Translations under genes and position numbers: made by a program
Part shown: positions 22,185-30,603 of the stretch, piece by piece
Position numbering within the stretch: the stretch's first letter is position 1
How the letters are laid out: the number at the start of each line of letters is the position of its first letter
The notes under the pieces: generated by a model
Databases searched by the model: none
What the model saw: the letters and a program-made list of their open reading frames with translations, nothing else
Told to the model about the DNA's origin: nothing
Source of the DNA: Tubulanus polymorphus
Taxonomy: Eukaryota; Nemertea; Palaeonemertea; Tubulaniformes; Tubulanidae
NCBI RefSeq assembly: GCF_964204645.1
Contig: NC_134029.1
Location: forward strand, 10,656,850 to 10,716,849
Length of the DNA stretch: 60,000 bases
Direction: 5' to 3'

Positions 22185-22515
22185 CTAACCACTAATCAAA
22201 ACCTCAGAATGCGGTTGATTCTGTGAAATACTATTCCATAATTCAACAAATGTCTTTGCTTTATCCAGTTGATCTAAATATAACTGTAAATCTAGTTTAT
22301 TGGATTTAATTATGTTTTCCTTCTTTTCTAAAGGTCTTAGATTCTTCCAATTCCATATTAGCTTCTTATTATAATCATGACTCATGTCAAATTTAGAAAT
22401 CGGCAACACGTGATCAATATGAAGGTATTCACCATAATTATCTATATTCATTTTATATCATCGAATTGATATATTATCCATGATTTGAGAAATTTATCTG
22501 AACAACCCAATAAAT
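22185..22515 (-). pseudogene. HNH endonuclease 3' remnant
   Basis: This is the C-terminal third of the element's HNH nuclease (intact at 24510-25175), from about NLLGCSD to the end. It keeps the HNH core HIDHVLPISKF and NLRPLEKKEN. The 5' part is missing, and at about 22515 the sequence joins the terminal palindrome. Its strand and position are those expected for the right end of copy A. Confidence 0.8.
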
Positions 22516-22522
22516 TAGAATT

Positions 22523-22677
22523 AAATGAAAAATAAATTCTCACACGCTCGAATTTATTTTTCATTTTCATGAGTTTCACTCCTAATTCAAGTAGAAATTG
22601 TAATTATTTTTATGTTTTTCATTTTTACTCACCCGCCCGTTCAACCTTTAGCTTGAAAGCCCATTATCCCTATTACT
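22523..22677 (+). repeat. Terminal palindrome, one arm truncated
   Basis: It matches the loop and one full arm of the palindrome at 39975-40241 (reverse complement), ending in CATTATCCCTATTACT at 22677. Only about 15 bases of the other arm remain before the HNH remnant begins. Confidence 0.8.
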
Positions 22678-23032
22678 CTTAAAATATTCATATATATATG
22701 AATAACATTTAAATCATTGAACTTCTAAAATCAATTTTAATAAAAAATATAGTATTAAAATGGAAGCAAATAAGTACTACTGCCCAACATGTAATATCGA
22801 TATAGATAAGTCTCAAAAAGCAAGACACAATAAAACTATAACACATTTAGAGAATAAATTGAAACTAGAATATTTACAGTTATATTCAGAACAGTTAACA
22901 AAAGGAAAGAAATTTATTGAATTATGGAACACTAATCCAAATAATGAACAATACGTTGAGGATACGATGTTTATACTAGAAAATGATTCTATTTTAGCCT
23001 ATATACATTCAATGTACAGAGCTATAGAATAA
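22678..23032 (+). pseudogene. Chimera: PolB upstream region and first zinc finger joined to the HNH C-terminus
   Basis: Bases 22678-22759 are nearly identical to the 82 bases upstream of copy B's PolB. ATG 22760 opens the polymerase N-terminus with its first C2H2 finger (YYCPTCNIDIDK) for 36 residues. At about 22870 it switches in frame to the C-terminal helix of the HNH protein (QLYSEQLTKGKKFIELWN), which then runs into unrelated sequence to a stop at 23032. The junction has only 2 bp of overlap (AT). This looks like a rearranged fragment that happens to stay open. A functional peptide is possible but unsupported. Confidence 0.65.
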
Positions 23033-23741
23033 ATCTATAAATTCACAGCTGTTACAGTTGTTACTATAACGACGAGACATTATGACACGTCATAATCAGA
23101 AACGTGTAGAACACTCTAGAACCGGAACTAGATGACGTGGCATAATCAACGACGTGTTCATTCTAGAAATCGCCCCGGAAATGGATATACACTGTAATAT
23201 TGTGCTCAGGATATTCTATCTTTCGAAACGAAATTAGGAGTTTATAGTTTACAATTATAAATCTAAATGTAAGTACTGTTTGTTGTAGTTATTAAGGCTA
23301 TTAAATACGAAACCTTTAGATATATTTAAGTGTATTTAGTATATATTTTAGATGGTTAGAGTTACCGCTAATATCTTTTAGATTAATAAAAAGTCATACG
23401 CATCAAGAAGCGATAGAGAAACTCAAGATACTCTTTCTGACTGAGGAATCAACAGCAATGGATATCAAACCAATAGAAACTGGCGTAGAATCACCAAAAG
23501 ATCGACGAAGAAACTATATAAGAATTTCAAAAACATTAAGACTCCAATGATTAAGTTTAACATTTGTTGTCGTAGTTAAATATTTACCAACAATTGAAAA
23601 AATGTTTGTAATTATAAATTGTATTTATAGAAATCAAATGATGTATTGGAAGAAACGACTGAACAAATTGTATAATGTATTGTGTAAATCTGTTTGGTGA
23701 ATTTTTATGTTCAGTCGTTTCAATAATAATTCGTTTCAATT
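23033..23741. other. Non-coding stretch without recognised gene
   Basis: This is mixed-composition sequence with partly repeated words around 23090-23160 (GACGTGGCATAATCA, CACGTCATAATCA). A 30-codon open frame at 23458 has no recognisable feature. It probably separates the Polinton pieces as host or older repeat DNA. Confidence 0.4.
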
Positions 23742-24390
23742 ATGATTAGCGCATGCGCATTAAGCAAAAGCGCGCATGAATGCGCGGTTTGCCTAATGCG
23801 AACACGTTTTGATATTTCATGTCGGTCGTTTCTATTTACATAATTATATATTCATTATGTAAATATAATTATGATTAACGCATGCGCATTGATCAAAAAC
23901 GCTCCTATAAGAGCGGTTTTGCCTAGTGCACATGCGTTTGAATTTTCTATGTTCAGTTGTTTCTATTTTACAGAATGAATATATAATTAGGATTAGCGCA
24001 TGCGCATTAAGCAAAAACGCTCCTATAAGAGCGGTTTTGCCTAATGCGAACACGTTTTGATATTTTATGTCGGTCGTTTCTATTTTACAGAATTTATAGA
24101 ATGAATATATAATTATGATTAGCGCATGCGCATTGATCAAAAACGCTCCTATAAGAGCGGTTTTACCCAGTGGTATTATTTAAATATTTCATGTCGGTTG
24201 TTTCTATTATGATTAACACATGTGTATTAAGCAAAACTGGACATCAATGGCCACATGTGACGCATGTAACGCATGTGTTGTTTCTATTTTACAGAATTTA
24301 TAGAATGAATATATAATTATGATTAACGCATGCGCATTAAGCAAAAGCGCGCATTCATGCGCGCTTTTGCCCAGTGGTATTATTTAGATA
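23742..24390 (+). repeat. Six hairpin units next to the HNH end of copy B
   Basis: Units begin at about 23742, 23870, 23989, 24115, 24209 and 24319, each opening ATGATTA(G/A)CGCATGCGCATT (the fifth is diverged). In each, GCATTAAGCAAAA pairs with TTTTGCCTAATGC around an inner stem that differs: CGCTC-CTATAA-GAGCG in units 2-4, GCGCGCAT-ATGCGCG types in units 1 and 6, and TGGACATCAATGGCCA in unit 5. Spacer text GTCGGTCGTTTCTATTTTACAGAAT recurs between units. Confidence 0.8.
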
Positions 24391-24509
24391 TCAAGGAATC
24401 GAAACAACTTATCAAAAGCAGCGAGGAATGAAAAAGGATGACGTTGATTGAAGAAATGGAAGAGGATTATAAAATATTAACCAATTTAGTAAAAAAATAT
24501 GTATAATAA

Positions 24510-25175
24510 ATGGAACCAGAACAACCACAAACTATCAATATTACAAATAACACTGGCGTTATAAACATATATTACAAGAAGTGTTCTAAATGTGAATTAG
24601 ATAAATCATTAACAGAATTTAGTAAGCGTAAGATTAGCAAAGATGGTTTTCAATATTGCTGTAAAACTTGCATTAAACTATATACCAAACAATACCGAGA
24701 AGATAATAGAGAAGCTTATAATGATTATATGACAGAATATATGAGAGAAAGATATCAAACAGATCTTAATTTTAGATTGAAACAATGCTTAAGGACTAGA
24801 TTAACACAATTATTCAACAAAGAAACACATTCAGAAACACTATCTAATCTATTGGGTTGTTCAGATGAATTTCTCAAATCATGGATTATATTTCAATTCG
24901 ATGATAAAATGAATATAGATAATTATGGGGATTATTACCATATTGATCATGTGTTGCCGATTTCTAAATTTAATATGAATGATGAATACAATAAAAAACT
25001 TATTTGGGGTTGGAAAAATTTAAGGCCTTTAGAAAAGAAAGAAAATCAAACCAAATCTAATAAACTAGATTTACAGTTATATTTAGAACAGTTAACAAAG
25101 GCAAAGAAATTTATTGATCAATGGAATAATAATCCAAATAATGAACAATATGTTGGGTCTTTAATGAGTGGTTGA
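24510..25175 (+). CDS. HNH endonuclease (intact)
   Basis: The 221-aa protein has an N-terminal four-Cys zinc ribbon (CSKCELDKSL, then CCKTC, residues about 27-52), a basic helical middle, and a C-terminal HNH domain (about 140-190) with HIDHVLPISKF followed by NLRPLEKKENQTKSNK, where the His-Asp-His and the distal Asn/Lys match HNH nuclease signatures. It would cut DNA. In a Polinton it might act in genome processing, replication or as a homing-like nuclease, which is not established. It starts in ATAATAAATGG. Fragments of this gene occur at 22185-22515, 22870-23032 and 59720-59968. Confidence 0.85.
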   Translation: MEPEQPQTINITNNTGVINIYYKKCSKCELDKSLTEFSKRKISKDGFQYCCKTCIKLYTKQYREDNREAYNDYMTEYMRERYQTDLNFRLKQCLRTRLTQLFNKETHSETLSNLLGCSDEFLKSWIIFQFDDKMNIDNYGDYYHIDHVLPISKFNMNDEYNKKLIWGWKNLRPLEKKENQTKSNKLDLQLYLEQLTKAKKFIDQWNNNPNNEQYVGSLMSG

Positions 25176-25424
25176 AGAATAATAGATTTTAAAAAAAATA
25201 TAATAAAAATTACATACCTTCAACTATCTATTATTTCTATTTTAATTTTTAATATTTTCTTTTCAAAAGAGAATACTTTATATCACAAATAAAAAATACT
25301 AAAAAAAAACAATAACTAATACTAGAATTCTTTAACTTTAACTAGCTAGTATTAATCTAAAGAGATACTGGTATCATTTGAAGAATACTTATAATACTAT
25401 TCTTATTAAATTTCTCTAATATAA
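25176..25424. other. Spacer between HNH and the 205-aa gene
   Basis: This AT-rich stretch shares words with copy A 20460-20660 (for example ACTAGCTAGTATT and CATTTGAAGAATACTTATAATA), so it is a conserved upstream region of the integrase block. No gene is seen. Confidence 0.45.
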
Positions 25425-26042
25425 ATGTCTAAGAAATCGAATAAGAATAATATTAAAGTTGAAAAAACTTTGGAAGATTTAGGTCTAACAGATGATAATG
25501 ATAATGTGGTAACTAAATGTGATAATAAAATTGATAGTAATATTGATTATGAATACTATTTATATTGTAAGCATCATCTAGAACTATTGATTGCGAGTGG
25601 AAAAACTAAAGAGTTTATTGGTAAAACAATAACTTTTCAAGAATTAGATAATATAAACAAAGAAAAAGTAATTAAATATTTTAAGATTTATGAAGAGTCA
25701 AGATTAGCTAGAATAAATGATTCTATTTCAGATGGTATTATCAAATGTTATTCAAAATTATGTAACCGGCTAATACCAATTAATGATGAAAATAAATTAT
25801 ATAGTGATTTAAAAAATGACTATTTAGTTATGACTGAATTACAAAAATGGGTTGGATATGCTTCATTTCAATTAGGATCGGTTATGACATTGATTTCTAC
25901 TGGAGTTATAACATTTTCGAATATCAAACCTATGGAAAACAAAGATAAAAGTAAATTAGGTAAGAATGAAACAGATGTACTACAACCAAACGTCGAAACA
26001 CAAAATGAATCAGAACAAAAATTAACTAAAATAAATGAGTGA
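25425..26042 (+). CDS. 205-aa Polinton protein of unknown function
   Basis: This is the intact homologue of 20451-19849. It has the same conserved core (YYLYCKHHLELLIA, ARINDSISDGIIKCYSKLC, KWVGYASFQLGSVMTL) and Glu/Asn-rich tail. Differences from copy A are spread along the protein, with a longer tail (KDKSKLGKNE). Its stop overlaps the next start (ATAAATGAGTGA), implying one transcript with the following gene. Confidence 0.72.
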   Translation: MSKKSNKNNIKVEKTLEDLGLTDDNDNVVTKCDNKIDSNIDYEYYLYCKHHLELLIASGKTKEFIGKTITFQELDNINKEKVIKYFKIYEESRLARINDSISDGIIKCYSKLCNRLIPINDENKLYSDLKNDYLVMTELQKWVGYASFQLGSVMTLISTGVITFSNIKPMENKDKSKLGKNETDVLQPNVETQNESEQKLTKINE

Positions 26043-26421
26043 TGGAGTTAAGAAAAAGCCTAGATCTGAGAAACAAATTAAATGGGCAAGAGAATTAGGT
26101 AAAAGATCATCAGAATTAAAAAAAGCTAAGAAAAAGAAATTAACTGATATAAATGAATCACCTGATGATGCCGTACAGCACCCACACGGTGGTATTGATT
26201 CAAATAATAATCCATCTAATTCTTCTAATAGTGGAAGAAATAATTACTTATATATTACAATTGGGTTAATCACAATTATTATATTATCCGGTGTAATATA
26301 TAAATCAAAATTCAAATCTGACGATAAAGATGATCGGAAACTTAGTTATCCGTGTACAGACAATAAACCACCAGAAAATAAATCAAATGAAAATAAATCT
26401 AAAATATTATTAATGGATTAA
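26035..26421 (+). CDS. 128-aa basic single-TM protein
   Basis: This is the homologue of 19856-19497 with the same basic N-terminus (RSEKQIKWARELGKRSSELK), one TM helix (about residues 73-91, YITIGLITIIILSGVIY) and polar tail. Relative to copy A it has an in-frame DAVQHPHGGI insertion encoded at 26167-26195, the small palindromic segment. Three bases separate its stop from the integrase start. Confidence 0.72.
   Translation: MSDGVKKKPRSEKQIKWARELGKRSSELKKAKKKKLTDINESPDDAVQHPHGGIDSNNNPSNSSNSGRNNYLYITIGLITIIILSGVIYKSKFKSDDKDDRKLSYPCTDNKPPENKSNENKSKILLMD
26167..26195 (+). repeat. Small palindromic insertion segment, occurrence 4, in frame
   Basis: The sequence is GATGCCGTACAGCACCCACA then CGGTGGTAT, a diverged copy with three changes from the clean form. 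It is absent from the same gene in copy A (near 19715). Confidence 0.75.
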
Positions 26422-26424
26422 AAT

Positions 26425-27513
26425 ATGATGAAAAAAGAACAATATTTAAGAGATTTATATTATAACCCAGAAAGTGAAGTTTCATATTCAAGTGTTTCGG
26501 AATTATGGGATAAAATAAAATCTGATAAAGAAAAAATAAAATATAGTGAATTAAAATCATGGTTACAAAATCAACCCACATATCAAATTCATAAAAAGAT
26601 GGATAAAAAATATTTAACAAGAAAAGTAATGGTTTCATATATTGACCAACAATGGCAAGCTGATTTAATTGATATGAAAAACTTAGAAGAATATAACAAA
26701 GGATATTTCTGGATACTGAATGTTATAGATATATTCAGTAGATACGCATGGAGTATCCCGATTAAAAATAAAACTGGTATAGAAGTAACAAATACTTTTA
26801 AATCTATATTTAAAGAAGCTATCCCAGATAAAATACAATTTGATGAAGGTAAAGAATTTTATAACAAACATTTTAAAAAACTATTAACTGATAACGATGT
26901 AGAATATTTTTCAACACATTCAGATAAAAAAGCATCTGTTATAGAAAGATTTAATAAAACATTGAAAACTAGAATGTGGAAATATTTTACTGCTAATGAA
27001 ACATATAAATATATCGATGTGTTAGATGATTTAATGAAAGGTTATAATAATTCTAAACATAGTTCTATAAATATGAAACCTATACAAGCTAGAAAAGAAG
27101 AAAATTCAGAAATAGTTTGGAATAATTTATATGGCGCATTTGTTACACATGATTTTGGAGAACCTAAATTTAAAATAAGACAACATGTTAGAATATCTTA
27201 ATATCGAAAAACATTTTATAAAGGGTATACCCCTAATTTTACAGAAGAAATATTTAAAATTAAAAAGATAATATTAACTAAACCATTTGTTTATAAACTA
27301 GAAGATCTAAAAGATGAAGAAATATTAGGTTATTTCTATGAACAAGAATTATCACTTGTACCAAATCCAGATGAAATAGAATACAAAATAGAAAAATTAT
27401 TGAAAACAAAAACTCTTAAAGGAAAAAAGTATTCTTTGGTGAAATATAAAGGATATGATGATAAATTTAATGAATGGATTTTAGCTAGTAAAATTAAAAG
27501 AATAAATGAATAA
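26425..27513 (+). pseudogene. Chromodomain integrase, copy B (single nonsense codon)
   Basis: The same DDE core as copy A (WQADLIDM, IQFDEGKEFYN, SVIERFNKTLKTR) is open to an in-frame TAA at 27199-27201 within the SH3-like region, where copy A has a Lys codon. The frame continues open afterwards through the chromodomain to the stop at 27511-27513, which overlaps the ATPase start. It lacks the GAVWHPHGDI insertion found in copy A. The start is at tandem ATGs (26425, 26428), without TAAATG. Confidence 0.9.
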
Positions 27514-28120
27514 AGATTTATTTATATTTGAACCACATAATATGTTAATAACTGGAGTTACGAATTGTGGTAAAACACACTTCATATTAGATTTATTAGA
27601 AACTATTTATAAAAATCATTTTGATAATATAATATTATTCTGTCCTACTTATGAAATGAATGAAACGTATAATAGAGATATAGTTTTTAAAGATAAAAAG
27701 TTTATTATATTAAATTCTAAAACAGTGAAAGATAATTTAGATAATTGTATAAAAATTGCATTAGATATTTATAAAGGATCAAATACATTATTTATTATTG
27801 ATGATTGCGCAAATTTACATGATTCTAAAATTAGAGAAAGTGAGTTATGTTATTTAGCTTTCTCTGGTAGACATTTTGGGATAACAACATGGGTTTTAAA
27901 TCAGAAATATAATTCAATTGTGAAAGATTTTAGAGAGAATATAAGATTTCTAGTTTTATTCTACAACAAAGATAGAAAATCTATGCAACAATCATTGGAA
28001 GAAAATCAAATTATACCTACTGAATTACATGATGAATATATGAATAAATTAAAGAATAATAAAGGTTCAAAATTATTACTGAGATTACAATTTCCATATG
28101 AATATAAATTTATAAAATAA
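27506..28120 (+). CDS. FtsK/HerA-type (A32-like) DNA-packaging ATPase, intact
   Basis: The 204-aa P-loop NTPase would drive DNA into the capsid. Walker A is GVTNCGKT (residues about 17-24) and Walker B is NTLFIIDDCAN (about 93-103). A conserved GRHFGITTWVLNQ block (about 121-133) fits the sensor-like motif after Walker B in A32-type packaging ATPases. The length agrees with Polinton ATPases. Its ATG is inside ATAAATGA and overlaps the integrase stop by 8 bases, so the two are probably translated from one message. Confidence 0.9.
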   Translation: MNKDLFIFEPHNMLITGVTNCGKTHFILDLLETIYKNHFDNIILFCPTYEMNETYNRDIVFKDKKFIILNSKTVKDNLDNCIKIALDIYKGSNTLFIIDDCANLHDSKIRESELCYLAFSGRHFGITTWVLNQKYNSIVKDFRENIRFLVLFYNKDRKSMQQSLEENQIIPTELHDEYMNKLKNNKGSKLLLRLQFPYEYKFIK

Positions 28121-28281
28121 CTATTTATATACCTATGTATTAGATACCCTATTAGATACCCTACTACCCCATTAGATACCCTAATACCTGATACCCTAAT
28201 ACCTAATACCCTATTAGATACCTTAAATAATTAAAACCCCCTTTTTTATTTACTATTATTTTATACAATTTTCAACCTTTA
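28121..28281. repeat. Convergent junction with TATTAGATACCC repeats
   Basis: Short tandem units of ATTAGATACCCTA and CCTAATACC (28135-28225) are followed by AAAACCCCCTTTTTTATTTACTATTATT. The position matches copy A 17412-17767, but the repeat is a different variant of the same TATTAGATAC theme. A transcript-end function for both gene blocks is inferred. Confidence 0.55.
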
Positions 28282-29280
28282 TTATTCGATTAATAGATAA
28301 TTACTTTCTGAATCACTTTCACTATCAGACCTTAACAACATATTTAAATGCTCTACCGAATTTACATCAACATCTTTATAATTTTTTTTCACCTTTTTCG
28401 CCTTTTTTACCACACCACCAATAGTTGTTTCATTGTTACGCTTACTTATCCTTTCTATCATATCATCAATAGTTTCTTCTTTATGTTTCATAGAATCTTT
28501 AATATCAATATGTTTAACTGTAACTATATCATCATGTGGGCGTATGGCACCATTTTCATTATCATCTTTATTAGAGTTTGCTCCTAATATTTCATTTACA
28601 GTGTTTGATCCTAATATTTCATTAGCATCAGTTAAATCTAATTCATCTTTATTAGGTGTTGCTAATAAAAAATCTTCATATAATTCTTTACCATTTACTT
28701 TTTTATTTGAAACAAATTTTGTAACATATCTAAATGGGTGTTCTATAAATTCTTTTAAACCAACACGTTCTATAACATTAGTAATATGTGAATTTGTATT
28801 CATATGTTTATTCCAATTTGATGGAGCGTTTGAAAATTCACCATTACAATAACCACAATAATTTCTATTTTCACTAACATTTAATATTATTGCATTATTA
28901 GATGTAGAAGGTATTACATTATTAGATGTAGAAGGTATTACATTATTAGATGTATTAGGTATCACATTATTAGATGTAGAAGGTATTACAGGTGTAGAAG
29001 GTATTACATTATTAGATGTAGAAGGTATTACAGGTGTAGTAGGTATTACAGATGTAGTAGTAGGTATTACAGGTGTAGTAGGTATTACATTATTATCAAT
29101 TACACTATTATTAACAACACCACTTTTATTATTATCGATTTCTATCAGTTTAGTTTTATAATTTTTAAAAATAGGATCAAATATCAAAGCTATATTACAA
29201 GGTATTACATAATATAAACCATCATTATTTTCATGTGTATCGATGTATGGAATATGTTTATATACTTTACCTCCTTCCAT
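28282..29280 (-). CDS. 332-aa zinc-finger protein with VIPxTSNN repeats (intact)
   Basis: The N-terminus is VYKHIPYIDTHEN. Residues about 60-135 hold nine VIP-containing repeats (VIPSTSNN or the shorter VIPTTP), then comes a C2H2-like finger (YCGYCNGEF, HMNTNSH), a helical region, the segment NGAIRPHDDI (a remnant of the small palindromic insertion), a Lys-rich stretch (KKAKKVKKNYK) and an acidic tail (SDSESDSESN). Copy A has five regular repeats, so the array length differs between copies. The Thr/Ser/Pro-rich repeats suggest a flexible stalk. Function is unknown. Confidence 0.7.
   Translation of the reverse strand: MEGGKVYKHIPYIDTHENNDGLYYVIPCNIALIFDPIFKNYKTKLIEIDNNKSGVVNNSVIDNNVIPTTPVIPTTTSVIPTTPVIPSTSNNVIPSTPVIPSTSNNVIPNTSNNVIPSTSNNVIPSTSNNAIILNVSENRNYCGYCNGEFSNAPSNWNKHMNTNSHITNVIERVGLKEFIEHPFRYVTKFVSNKKVNGKELYEDFLLATPNKDELDLTDANEILGSNTVNEILGANSNKDDNENGAIRPHDDIVTVKHIDIKDSMKHKEETIDDMIERISKRNNETTIGGVVKKAKKVKKNYKDVDVNSVEHLNMLLRSDSESDSESNYLLIE
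28526..28555 (-). repeat. Small palindromic insertion segment, occurrence 5 (degenerate)
   Basis: On the minus strand it reads GGTGCCATACGCCCACATGA then TGATAT, with part of the central palindrome missing. It is the same site as occurrence 1 in copy A, so this insertion predates the split of the two copies. Confidence 0.7.
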
Positions 29281-29312
29281 TTATTATATACATTTTTATT
29301 AAAGTTAAAATT

Positions 29313-30560
29313 TTAATACATAACACCATCTAATTGTGAATTTACAATATTTAATTGCGCGTCAGATATAATATAAATATGCATTTTAAAATTTTTAATT
29401 CCCTTTTTCTTTATCATGAATAATTGTATTCCATCTTTTGTATTTTGTAGTTTTTTTCCAGAACCATGTAATGAATTATCTTCAGTTGTTCTAAAATCTA
29501 ACCATAATGCATATTTATTACCGGTATAATAATCAATTTGATTAATGTTACAATTTTCAAATGATTTTATTTTTTCATTCATAAAATGTTTTTCAATTTC
29601 TACCCATTGATCTATCATTCTCATTCCTTGACAAAATATTTTATTTGCTATTCCTTCGATAGTTATTTCTACTTTTGTTATTTCAGGATTATAATAATTA
29701 TCAACATTTATTGCGCCATTAGTATACGTTCCAATGGTAAAAAATATTAATATACCTTTAATAGATCTTCTAGGAAAGTTAATATTCTCATTAATTATTT
29801 CATCATTTGCATTAATAGTTACAGTTTTAAATTTATCAATATAATCATATAATAATGAAAATCCTTGATTGTATTGAGTTTGAATTATACTTGAAATATT
29901 TTCATCAGTTACTGTATCATATTCTAAACATATATTCGATAATTTATAACTCATATCTTTATTAACGCTAGATAATACAATTTCATTTACAGGAGCAAAT
30001 GTTATCTCAAATATAACATCTTCTTGAATTGCGTATTTATATAAAGGGGCATTATTATTTATCAATTCAAAGTCTAATGGAATTTTATATTTGTTTCCAT
30101 ATATACTTTTTATCAATTTATCTACATCATTTGTTAATATTGCGCTATTAGCTTCTGATCTTAATTTATTTTGGTTTTCTGATTGGATGCCTTGAAATAT
30201 CATATTATTTCTATTTTCTTTAGTTAACCATAAATCTTTATAGTGCATAAATAAATTATAATCATCTAATGAGAAAACTGTTTCTGGACCAATCTTTATT
30301 GTTAACTTTTTAATCAAATATCTTCCAACATTATCAACGACATAATTATTATTATTACCGATTACTTTTATATCAGCTGATAAATAAATACTGTTTGGAA
30401 CGTAAAAAGTATTTTGTGTTAATCGAGGGATTCTAACGTATAAAGTTTCATCGGGATTAATATTTGAAGGGTTATGAGTAATTATATGATGTGATCTTTC
30501 TGCTTTAATAGCATTAGATATTCTATGATTCTTAGAAGGATTGATATAACTCCCACTCAT
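29313..30560 (-). CDS. Major-capsid-like protein (intact, 415 aa)
   Basis: I read this as the candidate double-jelly-roll major capsid protein. It is beta-rich, with blocks I associate with this Polinton family: LYVRIPRLTQNTFYVPNS, VGRYLIKKLTIKIGPETVF, IPLDFELINNNAPLYKYAI, YKLSNICLEYDTV, and near the C-terminus NSLHGSGKKLQNTKDGIQLF and IYIISDAQLNI. There are no membrane segments or low-complexity runs. At 415 residues it is rather short for such capsid proteins. It starts in AAATAAATGAG after a T-run, directly downstream of the coiled-coil gene. A structure prediction would settle it. Confidence 0.65.
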   Translation of the reverse strand: MSGSYINPSKNHRISNAIKAERSHHIITHNPSNINPDETLYVRIPRLTQNTFYVPNSIYLSADIKVIGNNNNYVVDNVGRYLIKKLTIKIGPETVFSLDDYNLFMHYKDLWLTKENRNNMIFQGIQSENQNKLRSEANSAILTNDVDKLIKSIYGNKYKIPLDFELINNNAPLYKYAIQEDVIFEITFAPVNEIVLSSVNKDMSYKLSNICLEYDTVTDENISSIIQTQYNQGFSLLYDYIDKFKTVTINANDEIINENINFPRRSIKGILIFFTIGTYTNGAINVDNYYNPEITKVEITIEGIANKIFCQGMRMIDQWVEIEKHFMNEKIKSFENCNINQIDYYTGNKYALWLDFRTTEDNSLHGSGKKLQNTKDGIQLFMIKKKGIKNFKMHIYIISDAQLNIVNSQLDGVMY

Positions 30561-30603
30561 TTATTTAACAAAAAAATTAATTATTTATTTTTGATATCAT
30601 GGT

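Larger units (their letters stand above)
1..22677 (+). mobile_element. Maverick/Polinton copy A, degraded, polymerase end outside the window
   Basis: This is a virus-like DNA transposon in the order PolB, small protein, penton-like, small membrane proteins, coiled-coil protein, capsid-like, zinc-finger protein, then on the opposite strand ATPase, integrase, a TM protein and a 200-aa protein. The combination of protein-primed PolB, chromodomain integrase and FtsK/A32-like ATPase is diagnostic of Polintons. Each gene has a counterpart in copy B (about 24.5-40.2 kb, inverted). An LTR retrotransposon interrupts it at 3352-9589. The HNH gene expected at the right end is found only as a 3' remnant at 22185-22515, after about 1.4 kb of unrelated sequence, so the right limit is uncertain. 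Many genes carry frameshifts, while the integrase, two partner genes and several small genes stay open. Confidence 0.88.
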
